In this document: positions 25,149 through 32,925 of the stretch, piece by piece | How positions within the stretch are numbered: position 1 is the first letter of the stretch | Layout: each line of letters opens with the position of its first letter | DNA from: Streptomyces geranii | GTDB lineage: Bacteria; Actinomycetota; Actinomycetes; Streptomycetales; Streptomycetaceae | DNA length: 64,000 nucleotides | NCBI RefSeq assembly: GCF_002954775.1 | Contig: NZ_KZ672952.1 | Location: forward strand, 686,883 to 750,882 | Reading direction: 5' to 3' | Program-made: the position numbers and the translations under genes | Notes under the pieces: generated by a model | The model's input: the letters and a program-made list of their open reading frames with translations, nothing else | What the model was told of the DNA's origin: nothing | The model's database searches: none

Positions 25149-25673
25149 ATCCGGGAGCGGCTGCTCGTCGCGTGCACCGACCACTCGCTCGAACACGGGC
25201 TCCCCGACCGGCTGGAACCGCTGGCCAGGGCCGCGGGCACCTCCAGCCGGATGCTGATCTACCACTTCGGCACCCGTGACGCGCTGCTCCGCGAGATCCT
25301 CGGCCAGGCCAGACAGCGTCAGCTCAAGGCCTTCACCGACCTGATCAGCCTGCGTCCCGACGAGCCCTACCCGACCACCCTGGCCCGTGCCTGGTCCGCG
25401 ATCTCCGGCCCGGAGGGCGAGCCCTACCTGCGGATATTCAGCCGACTGCACGACACCGCGGGAGAACCCCTCTGGCCCGGCTTCCGGCGGACGGCGACCA
25501 CCGACTGGCTCGCACCCCTGGAGGCAGGCATGGGCAGCCTCGGGCGCCCCGAACTGGCCACCGTCGTACTCGCCGTGATCCGCGGCCTCCTCATGGACCT
25601 GGACGCGACCGGCGACATCCGCCGCACACACCAGGCCTTCCACGACTTCCTCACCACGATCGACGGCGCCTGA
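25149..25673 (+). pseudogene. TetR family regulator lacking its start
   Basis: An open frame follows an in-frame TAG at 25146-25148 and reads IRERLLVACTDHSLEHGL, then the helix-turn-helix LEPLARAAGTSSRMLIYHF and a full C-terminal domain, ending at 25673. No ATG, GTG or TTG lies in frame before the HTH; the first ATG (25251) is within the recognition helix. The N-terminal few residues are therefore missing or the start is a rare codon. The truncation sits 40 bases from the reductase scar, suggesting one deletion event. Confidence 0.6.
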
Positions 25674-25711
25674 GCGCCTGCCTCTGACCTGATGAGCACT
25701 GCGCTGAGCGA

Positions 25712-26890
25712 CTAGCGCCGCACCCGGGGCATCCCCAGCCCGATCCACGAGATGATCTCCCGCTGGATCTCGTTGTTGCCGCCCCCGAAGGTGAAGATCA
25801 CCGCCGAGCGGTAGCCGCGTTCCAGTTCGCCGTGGAGTATCTCGCCCGCCGAGCCCTCCTTCAGCGCGCCCGGGGCGGCGACGATCTCCAGGAGCCAGGC
25901 GTAGGCCTCGCGGCGGGCCTCGGAGCCGTACACCTTGACCGCGGAGGCGTCCTGCGGGGTGAGGGTGCCTTCCTGGACGGCGTTCACCATCTGCCAGTTG
26001 AGGAGTTTCATCGCGTCGAGCTTGGTGTGGATCTGGGCCAGCCGACGCCGGACCCAGGGCAGGTCGACGACGCGGCGGCCGTCGGCGAGCTTGGTCTCCA
26101 TCGCCCAGCGCTGTACGTCGTGCAGCGAGCGGATGGCCATCGTGCCGTGGGCGGCGAGGGTGACGCGCTCGTGGTTGAGCTGGTTGGTGATCAGTCGCCA
26201 GCCCTGGTTCTCCTCGCCGACGCGGTGGGCGACGGGGACGCGGACGTTCTCGTAGTAACTGGCGGTGGTGTCGTGCGAGGCGAGGGTGCGGATGAGGGTG
26301 CAGGAGTAGCCGGGGTCCGTGGTCGGCATCAGGAGCATGGTGATGCCCTTGTGCGGCGGTGCCTCCGGGTCCGTACGGACGGCCAGCCACACCCAGTCCG
26401 CGGTGTCGCCGTTCGTCGTCCAGATCTTCTGGCCGTTGACGACGTACTCGTCACCCTCCCGCACCGCACGCGTCTTCAGAGCGGCCAGATCGGTGCCCGC
26501 CTCCGGCTCGCTGTAGCCAATCGCGAAGTCGATCTCGCCCGCGAGGATCTTCGGCAGGAAGTACGACTTCTGCTCGTCGCTGCCGTACTTCATGATCGTC
26601 GGACCGACGGTGTTGAGGGCCATGAGCGGCAGCGGTACGCCGGCCTGGGCGGCCTCGTCGAAGAAGATGAACTGTTCCATCGGGGTGAGCCCGCGGCCCC
26701 CGTACTCCTTCGGCCAGCCGACGCCGAGCCAGCGGTCGCTGCCGAGGCGGCGGATGGTCTGGCGGTAGAAGCGTTTCTGGGTGGCCGGTTCGCCGAACCG
26801 CGAGTAGGCGCGGTCCGGCACCAACTCCGCGAAGTAGGCGCGCAGTTCGGTGCGCAGCCGCTGCTGCTCGGGCGTGTATTCGAGATGCAC
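25712..26890 (-). CDS. Acyl-CoA dehydrogenase, FadE29-like
   Basis: 392 residues, GTG start at 26888-26890 with AGGAGG upstream. Acyl-CoA dehydrogenase fold: TPEQQRLRTELRAYF, LGVGWPKEYGGRGLTPMEQ, IGYSEPEAGTDLAALKT, GQKIWTTNGDTADWVWLA, and a C-terminal FTFGGGNNEIQREIIS. As I recall it, this matches the steroid side-chain dehydrogenase subunit FadE29 of mycobacteria along its whole length. FadE29 works as a heteromer with FadE28; no FadE28-like partner is visible here. A KstR-type motif lies 48 bases upstream of the start. The downstream side ends near the truncated TetR gene. Confidence 0.85.
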   Translation of the reverse strand: MHLEYTPEQQRLRTELRAYFAELVPDRAYSRFGEPATQKRFYRQTIRRLGSDRWLGVGWPKEYGGRGLTPMEQFIFFDEAAQAGVPLPLMALNTVGPTIMKYGSDEQKSYFLPKILAGEIDFAIGYSEPEAGTDLAALKTRAVREGDEYVVNGQKIWTTNGDTADWVWLAVRTDPEAPPHKGITMLLMPTTDPGYSCTLIRTLASHDTTASYYENVRVPVAHRVGEENQGWRLITNQLNHERVTLAAHGTMAIRSLHDVQRWAMETKLADGRRVVDLPWVRRRLAQIHTKLDAMKLLNWQMVNAVQEGTLTPQDASAVKVYGSEARREAYAWLLEIVAAPGALKEGSAGEILHGELERGYRSAVIFTFGGGNNEIQREIISWIGLGMPRVRR

Positions 26891-26937
26891 GGCGCCTCCT
26901 GCTGGCTCCCCTGGGCCGGACCTGTCGGCGCACACGG

Positions 26938-26951
26938 TAGAACGTGTTCCA
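26938..26951. promoter_or_regulatory. KstR-type operator
   Basis: TAGAACGTGTTCCA fits TNNAACNNGTTNNA, the published KstR consensus for actinobacterial steroid catabolism, at every fixed position. It lies between the FadE29-like gene (start 26890) and the divergent phosphatase-fold gene (27092). Confidence 0.65.
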
Positions 26952-27091
26952 GAAATTGGGAATGGCGGTGCGTGGACGGATACGCGGGCAGGTCGCACGG
27001 TTCCCCGCGCCCCTGCGGGGGCGTTCATGGCCGGCGCTCGGCGCATACAGTGGCGCGACCGGAGGCCGAGGACGAACGTGGGAGCGAGCGG

Positions 27092-27733
27092 ATGACGAGC
27101 CGAGTGCTGTTGATCTCACCGGCGATCAGCGCGGCCCTGCGGGAGGCCCGTTTCGACGACGACTGCCCGCTGGACGCGTCGGGGCTGCGGCTCGCCCGGG
27201 CGGCGGCGGGGACGCTGCCGCCGGTCTCCCGGGTGTGGGTCTCCCCCACCGTGCGCTGCCGGGAGACGGCGGCGGCACTGGGCCTCGACGCCGGTCCGGA
27301 GCCGGGTCCGGCCGCTCTGGACGCGGGCCGTTGGCGCGGTGCGACCCTGGCCGAGGTGACGGAGAAGGACCCGGAGGGGCTGGCCCGGTGGCTGACGGAC
27401 CCCCTGTCGGCCCCGCATGGCGGCGAGTCGGTCGGCACGCTGTGCGACCGGGTGGCGCGCTGGCTGGACGACACGGCCGCCCAGGTCACCGGCCGGTCCG
27501 TCGCTGTCGTCGAGCCGGAGGTCGTACGGGCGGTGACGGTACGGGTGCTGGGGGCGCCCGAGTCGGCGTTCTGGCGGGTCGACGTGCCGCCGCTGACGGT
27601 CACGGAGGTGAGCGGTCGGACGGGGCGCTGGAATCTGCGGGTGGGGCGGCAGCTCGTCGCTTCGCACGGGGAGCACGATGAGCCCAACGCGCCCAATGCG
27701 GCCAAGGAGCCCGAGGAGCAGGGCGCGGAGTAG
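27092..27733 (+). CDS. Histidine-phosphatase-fold protein, catalytic RHG not evident
   Basis: 213 residues, GGAG seven bases before the ATG. Layout matches the phosphoglycerate-mutase-like superfamily: LDASGLRLARAAAGTLPP, WVSPTVRCRETAAALGL, LDAGRWRGATLAEV, APHGGESVGTLCDRVARWL and a late VVEPEVVRAVTV. The N-terminal strand reads VLLISPAISAALREA where active members have the RHG box, so the catalytic histidine appears absent, and the second His position (usually a GH) is EPE. Probably a non-catalytic or regulatory member; such variants recur in Streptomyces. Its end nearly meets the copper-protein gene. Confidence 0.65.
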   Translation: MTSRVLLISPAISAALREARFDDDCPLDASGLRLARAAAGTLPPVSRVWVSPTVRCRETAAALGLDAGPEPGPAALDAGRWRGATLAEVTEKDPEGLARWLTDPLSAPHGGESVGTLCDRVARWLDDTAAQVTGRSVAVVEPEVVRAVTVRVLGAPESAFWRVDVPPLTVTEVSGRTGRWNLRVGRQLVASHGEHDEPNAPNAAKEPEEQGAE

Positions 27734-27773
27734 AGGCGCTCGGGTTGTTGGGCAGTGGCGGCCCGGCGGTTCC

Positions 27774-28196
27774 TCAGGCCGCGTCCCGCTCCTGCCCGGG
27801 GGCCGGCGCCGCCAGCGTCCGTACGAAGTCCGCGCATGCCTGTGCGCACTCGCGGCAGGCCTTGGCCGCGTCCCCGGCCCCGAGGTGGTCGTCGAGGAGC
27901 TGGGCGGTCTCCAGGCAGACCGTGCGGCACCACTCCAGCTGGACGCGGAGCGCGGCCTCGTCCTGGGGCGCCTGTTCGGAGAGCAGTCGGCAGGTCGCGT
28001 CGCACACCTCCGCGCACAGGATGCCCTTACGGCGTACCAGGGCGTCGTCCGTGGACCCGTCCGGGTCGACGAAGCTCGCGCGCAGCGCGGACGTCCGTGC
28101 GCACTCCGTGCAGGCCTGGGCGCAGACGAACCGGTCCTCCAGGAACCGGAAGAGTTCCTCCTGCGAAGGCGCGGACGAGGCTGAGGACGAAGACAT
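27774..28196 (-). CDS. Four-helix Cys-rich copper-storage-like protein (Csp/DUF326)
   Basis: 140 residues, no signal peptide, ATG at 28194-28196. Cysteines line four helices in CxxxC/CxxC patterns: CAQACTECAR, CAEVCDATCRLL, CRTVCLETAQLL and CRECAQACADF. Cytosolic Csp3 proteins use this pattern to hold many Cu(I) ions inside a four-helix bundle. Fewer cysteines than in well-studied members (about a dozen) suggest lower capacity. It is downstream of paaE on the same strand with 80 bases between, possibly cotranscribed by read-through. Confidence 0.7.
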   Translation of the reverse strand: MSSSSASSAPSQEELFRFLEDRFVCAQACTECARTSALRASFVDPDGSTDDALVRRKGILCAEVCDATCRLLSEQAPQDEAALRVQLEWCRTVCLETAQLLDDHLGAGDAAKACRECAQACADFVRTLAAPAPGQERDAA

Positions 28197-28276
28197 ATGT
28201 GTGGTCTCGGTCGTAGGGGTCACTTCGAACGGGTTGCCGCAGCCGGGCCCGTCAAACCCCGGCCGCGCTCTTGCGG

Positions 28277-29407
28277 TCAGCTGTCGTAGTCGACGGTCAG
28301 GGTCTCCGAGACGGGGAACGACTGGCAGGTCAGGACGTAGCCCGCATCGACCTCGGCGGGTTCGAGGGCGTAGTTGCGGCGCATGTCGGCCTCGCCCGAG
28401 GTGACCAGGGCCCGGCAGGTGCCGCAGACGCCGCCCTTGCAGGCGAACGGCAGGTCGGGGCGGGTGCGCGCGGCGCCGTCCAGGACGGTCGACTCCCGGG
28501 ACAGCGCGGTCGTGGTGGAGCGGCCGTCGAGGGTGATCGTGACGCGGCTGACCGGGCCCTCCAGCACGGCGTCCGTGTGCTGGACCTGGCGGAGCTGCTG
28601 GTCGTCGGCGTAGAAGAGTTCCTGGTGAACCCGGTTCGCGGGCACTCCGAGCCCGGTCAGCAGCCGCTGGGCGTCGCGGACCATGCCGTGCGGTCCGCAC
28701 AGCCACCAGTGGTCGGTGCCGGGGACGTCGACGAGGCCGGCGAGCAGCGCGGCGAGCCGTTCGGCGTCCAGGCGGCCGGAGAGCAGCTCGGCCTCGCGCG
28801 GTTCGCGTGACAGTACGTGGCCCAGCTGGAAGCGCGTACGGTACAGGTCCTTCAGGTCCGCGAGTTCGTCGGCGAACATCACGGTGTCCGTACGCCGGTT
28901 GCCGTACAGGAGGGTGACCTGTGAGCGGTCGTCGGCGGCGAGGACCGACTCGGCGATCGACATCATCGGAGTGATGCCGGAACCGGCGGCGATCAGGACG
29001 TGCCGGCCGGGGGCGGTCAGGTCGGGGGTGAAGGCGCCGGTCGGGGTCATCACGTCGAGGACGTCACCCGGGCGCACCTCGTCGACCAGCCAGGACGAGA
29101 ACAGGCCGCCGGGCACCACCCGTACGCCGATCCGCGGCTGCTCGCCGACGGGGGCGCAGATCGAGTACGACCGCCGCTCCTCACGCCCCTCGAACTCGCG
29201 GCGCAGGGTGAGGGACTGCCCGGGTGCGAAGGCGTACTCGGCGGCCAGGGCGTCCGGCACCTCGAAGCCGACGGTGACGGCGTCCGCGCACAGCCGTCGT
29301 ACGTCGGCGACCTTCAGGGCGTGGAAGACCGGGCGGCGGCGGGCGGTGGCCGGAGTGGCGCCACCGGCCGCCGGGGCCTGGGTGCTCGGGGAGACGGTCG
29401 CGGCCAT
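28277..29407 (-). CDS. paaE: Phenylacetyl-CoA epoxidase reductase subunit
   Basis: 376 residues. NAD(P)H:FAD reductase domain (RRSYSICAPVG, HVLIAAGSGITPMMSI, WWLCGPHGMV) joined to a C-terminal plant-type 2Fe-2S ferredoxin (CKGGVCGTCRALVTSGEADM, then a late Cys in TCQSFP). It passes electrons to the PaaA di-iron site. The ATG at 29405-29407 overlaps the paaD stop in TGATG, so translation is coupled. Last gene of the operon, with a normal ACxxxxC cluster. Confidence 0.95.
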   Translation of the reverse strand: MAATVSPSTQAPAAGGATPATARRRPVFHALKVADVRRLCADAVTVGFEVPDALAAEYAFAPGQSLTLRREFEGREERRSYSICAPVGEQPRIGVRVVPGGLFSSWLVDEVRPGDVLDVMTPTGAFTPDLTAPGRHVLIAAGSGITPMMSIAESVLAADDRSQVTLLYGNRRTDTVMFADELADLKDLYRTRFQLGHVLSREPREAELLSGRLDAERLAALLAGLVDVPGTDHWWLCGPHGMVRDAQRLLTGLGVPANRVHQELFYADDQQLRQVQHTDAVLEGPVSRVTITLDGRSTTTALSRESTVLDGAARTRPDLPFACKGGVCGTCRALVTSGEADMRRNYALEPAEVDAGYVLTCQSFPVSETLTVDYDS

Positions 29408-29925
29408 CAGATCTCCTTGACGTACTCGAACGGCTCGCGGCAGGCACGGCAGCGCCACAGGGCCTTGCAGGACGTGGCGGCGAACCGGGAGGTCTCCTCG
29501 GTGTCCGCCGAGCCGCAGCGGGGGCAGGGGACTGTGCGCCGGGTGGGCAGCAGCGAGAGGGTGACCGGGCCGCGGGGGGCGGCTGCGGGCGGGGCGATGC
29601 CGTGTTCGGTGAGCTTGCGGCGGCCCTCCGGGGTGATCCAGTCGCTGGTCCAGGGCGGGTCGAGGACGGTACGGATCTCCACGCGCGCGTACCCCGCCGC
29701 GCGCAGCCGGGTGGCGACTCCGGCGCGCATCTCGGCCATCGCCGGGCAGCCGGAGTAGGTCGGGGTCAGGCTTGCCACCACCGTGCCGTCGCCGGTGACC
29801 TCCACGCCGCGCAGGACGCCGAGGTCGGCGAGGGTCAGCATGGGCAGCTCGGGGTCGGGCACCCGCTCGGCGATGCTCAGGGCCCGCCGGACGTCCTCGG
29901 CCGCTGTCGCGGTGACGCTCACCAT
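29407..29925 (-). CDS. paaD: Phenylacetyl-CoA epoxidase maturation protein PaaD
   Basis: 172 residues from the ATG at 29923-29925, after GGAGG. DUF59/MIP18-like N-terminal half (VPDPELPMLTLADLGVLRGV, SGCPAMAEM) followed by a C-terminal zinc ribbon (CPRCGSADTEE and CRACREPFEYV). Required for assembling the di-iron or Fe-S centres of the epoxidase. It overlaps paaC by 7 bases and paaE by one base. Confidence 0.95.
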   Translation of the reverse strand: MVSVTATAAEDVRRALSIAERVPDPELPMLTLADLGVLRGVEVTGDGTVVASLTPTYSGCPAMAEMRAGVATRLRAAGYARVEIRTVLDPPWTSDWITPEGRRKLTEHGIAPPAAAPRGPVTLSLLPTRRTVPCPRCGSADTEETSRFAATSCKALWRCRACREPFEYVKEI

Positions 29926-30767
29926 GTCGCCTCCGGGTGGGCGCGGGCCACGCTCTGCAACTCGGCGAGCAGCGGCACCAGATGCCCGGTGTGCCGTCCG
30001 TCGCGCCCGGCGCCGGGCGCCGGCGGCACCGGCGGCAGGGTCAGCCCGGCGGCCTCCGTGACCTGCCGCAACACCTCGACGACCTCGCTCCGGACGTCGT
30101 ACGCCGTGAACAACTCGTCGAGATTCGGGGTCACTTGGTCGAAGGCCGTGCGCATGCGCCGCCGGGACTCCTCGGTGCCGTCGCCGAGGCGGACGGCCCA
30201 TTCGGCGGCGTACTGGCGGTGGTACGTCAGCTCCTTGGCGCCCTTCGCGGCGATCGCGGCGAGCACGGGGTCCTGGTGCGCGGCGAGCCGTTCGAAGTGG
30301 GCGAGGCGCCAGCTGGACAGCACCAGGAGCCGCGCGACGGAGAACGCGAAGTCCCCGATGGGCAGTTCGGCCAGGGTCACGTTGCGGAAGTCGTCGGCGT
30401 CCCGGAAGTAGGCGTACGCGTCCTCGCCGCGCCCGGTGCCGTCGACCTGACCCGCGCGCGCGTAGAGCAGCCGGGCCTGGCCGAGCAGGTCGAGGCCGAT
30501 GTTGGCGAGCGCGACCTCCTCCTCCAGCTCGGGGGCGCGGGTGCACCACTCGGCGAGCCGCTGGGCCGACACCAGTGCGTCGTCGGCGAGTTCGACGCAG
30601 GTCGCGGCCAGTTCGACGGGGTCCACGCCCTCGGGCACGGTCGTGTCGACGCCGTGCAGCGGGTCCTCGAACCCGGTGCCGAAGGCCCAGCGGGCGTCGC
30701 TGCCGTCGTCGTGGCCCTCGGCGAGGGAGAGATAGACGTGGTCGTCGTCGTGCGCGCTGTCGCTCAT
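29919..30767 (-). CDS. paaC: Phenylacetyl-CoA epoxidase structural subunit PaaC
   Basis: 282-residue ferritin-like subunit that pairs with PaaA. Features: VELADDALVSAQRLAEW, LANIGLDLLGQARLLYARA, NVTLAELPIGDFAFSVARL and the ELTYHRQYAAEWAVRLGDG helix. It lacks a complete iron-binding set, as expected for the structural partner. The start at 30767 is 30 bases after paaB. Confidence 0.95.
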   Translation of the reverse strand: MSDSAHDDDHVYLSLAEGHDDGSDARWAFGTGFEDPLHGVDTTVPEGVDPVELAATCVELADDALVSAQRLAEWCTRAPELEEEVALANIGLDLLGQARLLYARAGQVDGTGRGEDAYAYFRDADDFRNVTLAELPIGDFAFSVARLLVLSSWRLAHFERLAAHQDPVLAAIAAKGAKELTYHRQYAAEWAVRLGDGTEESRRRMRTAFDQVTPNLDELFTAYDVRSEVVEVLRQVTEAAGLTLPPVPPAPGAGRDGRHTGHLVPLLAELQSVARAHPEATW

Positions 30768-30797
30768 GTCCGCTGCTCCTTTCCTCTGGTCCTCGGG

Positions 30798-31097
30798 CTA
30801 GATGTGCGGGACGTCGTCGGGGATGTCGTAGAAGGTCGGGTGGCGGTAGACCTTGTCGGCGCTCGGCTCGAAGAACGGGTCCTTCTCGTCGCGCGAGGAG
30901 GCGGCTATGTGCTCGGAGCGCACCACCCAGATGCTCACCCCTTCGTTGCGCCGGGTGTACAGGTCGCGCGCGTGGGTGAGGGCCATCCGGTGGTCGGCCG
31001 CGTGCAGCGAGCCCACGTGGACGTGGTTCAGGCCGCGCTTGCCGCGGACGAACACCTCGTACAGCGGCCACTCGTTCGAAGACGTTCTGTCGCTCAT
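30798..31097 (-). CDS. paaB: Phenylacetyl-CoA epoxidase subunit PaaB
   Basis: 99 residues. The family signature is complete: [40 protein letters not shown] and a C-terminal [16 protein letters not shown]. PaaB bridges PaaAC dimers and is needed for activity. Its ATGA start overlaps the paaA stop by four bases. Confidence 0.95.
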   Translation of the reverse strand: MSDRTSSNEWPLYEVFVRGKRGLNHVHVGSLHAADHRMALTHARDLYTRRNEGVSIWVVRSEHIAASSRDEKDPFFEPSADKVYRHPTFYDIPDDVPHI

Positions 31098-32092
31098 GCG
31101 GTTGACTCCTTCGTGGCACGCTCGTGCTGCTTGGCAGCGTGTGCGGTGGCCGCCTCGCGGACCCAGGCGCCCTCCTCGTGGGCGGTCCGGCGCCGAGTGA
31201 TCCGTTCGGTGTTGCAGGGGCCGCCGCCCTTGATGACGCGCATCAGCTCGGCCCAGTCCGGGGTGCCGAAGTCGTGGTGGCCACGCTCCTCGTTCCAGCG
31301 CAGCTCCGGGTCGGGCAGGGTCACACCGAGTTTGTCGGCCTGCGGGACGGTCATGTCGACGAAGCGCTGACGGAGTTCGTCGTTGGTGTGCCGCTTGATC
31401 TTCCAGGCCATGGACTGCGCGGAGTTGGGCGAGGCGTCGTCGGGCGGGCCGAACATCATCAGGGAGGGCCACCACCAGCGGTCGACGGCGTCCTGGACCA
31501 TCTCCCGCTGCGCAGTCGTACCGCGCATCATCGTCATCAGCAGTTCGTAGCCCTGGCGCTGGTGGAAGGACTCCTCCTTGCAGATCCGCACCATCGCGCG
31601 CGCGTACGGCCCGTACGACGACCGGCACAGCGGGACCTGGTTGCAGATCGCGGCGCCGTCGACGAACCAGCCGATCACGCCGACGTCGGCGAAGCTCAGC
31701 GTCGGGTAGTTGAAGATCGACGAGTACTTCTGGCGGCCCTCGATGAGCCGCTCGGTGAGGTCCGCGCGGTCGGCGCCCAGTGTTTCGGCGGCCGAGTACA
31801 GATACAGCCCGTGTCCGGCCTCGTCCTGGACCTTGGCGAAGAGGATCGCCTTGCGGCGCAGCGAGGGCGCGCGGGTGATCCACTCGCCCTCCGGCTGCAT
31901 GCCGATGATCTCCGAGTGGGCGTGCTGGGCGATCTGCCTGACCAGCGTCTTCCGGTAGCCCTCGGGCATCCAGTCGCGCGGCTCGATCCGGCGGTCCCGC
32001 GCGATCGTCACCTCGAAGTGCTCCGCGAGCGGCTCCTCGGCCGCCTGCCCGGCACCGCCCGCGTCCGAGGCGGCGGAGTGTGTCGTCGTCAT
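31094..32092 (-). CDS. paaA: Phenylacetyl-CoA epoxidase catalytic subunit PaaA
   Basis: 332-residue di-iron monooxygenase subunit. Iron ligands are in the [13 protein letters not shown] and [13 protein letters not shown] helices; also [20 protein letters not shown]. It epoxidises the ring of phenylacetyl-CoA in aerobic phenylacetate breakdown. Genes paaG, paaZ, paaH, paaJ and paaK are not in this window. Upstream lies an ACCGA-N8-TCGGT dyad, likely the binding site of a repressor encoded elsewhere. Confidence 0.95.
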   Translation of the reverse strand: MTTTHSAASDAGGAGQAAEEPLAEHFEVTIARDRRIEPRDWMPEGYRKTLVRQIAQHAHSEIIGMQPEGEWITRAPSLRRKAILFAKVQDEAGHGLYLYSAAETLGADRADLTERLIEGRQKYSSIFNYPTLSFADVGVIGWFVDGAAICNQVPLCRSSYGPYARAMVRICKEESFHQRQGYELLMTMMRGTTAQREMVQDAVDRWWWPSLMMFGPPDDASPNSAQSMAWKIKRHTNDELRQRFVDMTVPQADKLGVTLPDPELRWNEERGHHDFGTPDWAELMRVIKGGGPCNTERITRRRTAHEEGAWVREAATAHAAKQHERATKESTA

Positions 32093-32108
32093 CGATACCC
32101 GCTCCCCA

Positions 32109-32126
32109 ACCGACCATTCGTTCGGT
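32109..32126. promoter_or_regulatory. Candidate operator of the paa operon
   Basis: ACCGA-CCATTCGT-TCGGT inverted repeat 17 bases upstream of the paaA ATG. TetR-type PaaR repressors control paa operons in several phyla, but no PaaR gene is adjacent and I cannot match this sequence to a proven actinobacterial PaaR site. Confidence 0.45.
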
Positions 32127-32175
32127 ACCCAGTGTGACGAATTTTTCGCGCCCGCACAAGCCGTCGCGGAGACCG

Positions 32176-32925
32176 TCAGTAGGTGGCGCGTCCGCCGCTG
32201 ATGTCGTAGACCGCGCCGGTGGAGAAGCTGACGCGGTCGGAGGCCAGGAAGGCGACCAGTTCGGCCACCTCTTCCGGGCGGCCGGTCCGGTGCATCGGGA
32301 TGAGCCCGGTGAGACGGTCCAGCACCTCGGGCGCCGTGTCGGCGTTCATGGGCGTGGCGATGACCGCGGGCGCGATCACGTTGACCAGGACACCGCTGGT
32401 GGCCAGCTCCTTGCCTGCCGACTTGGTCAGGGCGATCACGGCCGCCTTGGACGCGGAGTACGCCGAGAGACGGGGATTGCCGTCCTTACCGGCGATGCTG
32501 GCGAGGTTGACCACCCGGCCCCAGCCGCGCTCCCGCATCCCGGGAACGAAGATCCGCATCGTGTTGACGGTGCCCAGGACGTTGACGTCCAGCACCCGGC
32601 GCCACTCCTCGGTGGTGGTCTCGGTGAGCGGTTTGTTCGGTCCGACGATGCCCGCCGAGTTGACCAGGACATCCACCGGTCCGATCTCGGCGGCGATCCG
32701 GCGCAGCGCCTCCTCGTCGGTGACATCGGCGTGCACGTCGGCCTGGCTGCCGGTGTGGCCGCCGGCGCCCTGCGGGGCGAGGTCGAGGGTCGTCACCTCG
32801 ACGCCTTCGGCCCGCAGCCGTGCGGCGGTGGCCGCGCCGAGTCCGCTCGCGCCGCCGGTGACGAGGGCCGATCTGATGATCGCCCCGCCCCCGTCCCTCC
32901 CGGGGTGTGCGTCAGTGGGATTCAC
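32176..32925 (-). CDS. SDR family dehydrogenase (sugar-acid type)
   Basis: 249 residues, GTG start at 32923-32925 after GGAGG, overlapping the dehydratase stop by 14 bases. SDR motifs: [49 protein letters not shown] with the catalytic Ser, Tyr and Lys (YSASKAA), and a C-terminal [10 protein letters not shown]. The family fits a 2-keto-3-deoxy-sugar-acid dehydrogenase step or a sugar dehydrogenase. Its coupling to a dihydroxyacid dehydratase and proximity to an FAH hydrolase support the former. The substrate is not proven. Confidence 0.85.
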   Translation of the reverse strand: MNPTDAHPGRDGGGAIIRSALVTGGASGLGAATAARLRAEGVEVTTLDLAPQGAGGHTGSQADVHADVTDEEALRRIAAEIGPVDVLVNSAGIVGPNKPLTETTTEEWRRVLDVNVLGTVNTMRIFVPGMRERGWGRVVNLASIAGKDGNPRLSAYSASKAAVIALTKSAGKELATSGVLVNVIAPAVIATPMNADTAPEVLDRLTGLIPMHRTGRPEEVAELVAFLASDRVSFSTGAVYDISGGRATY

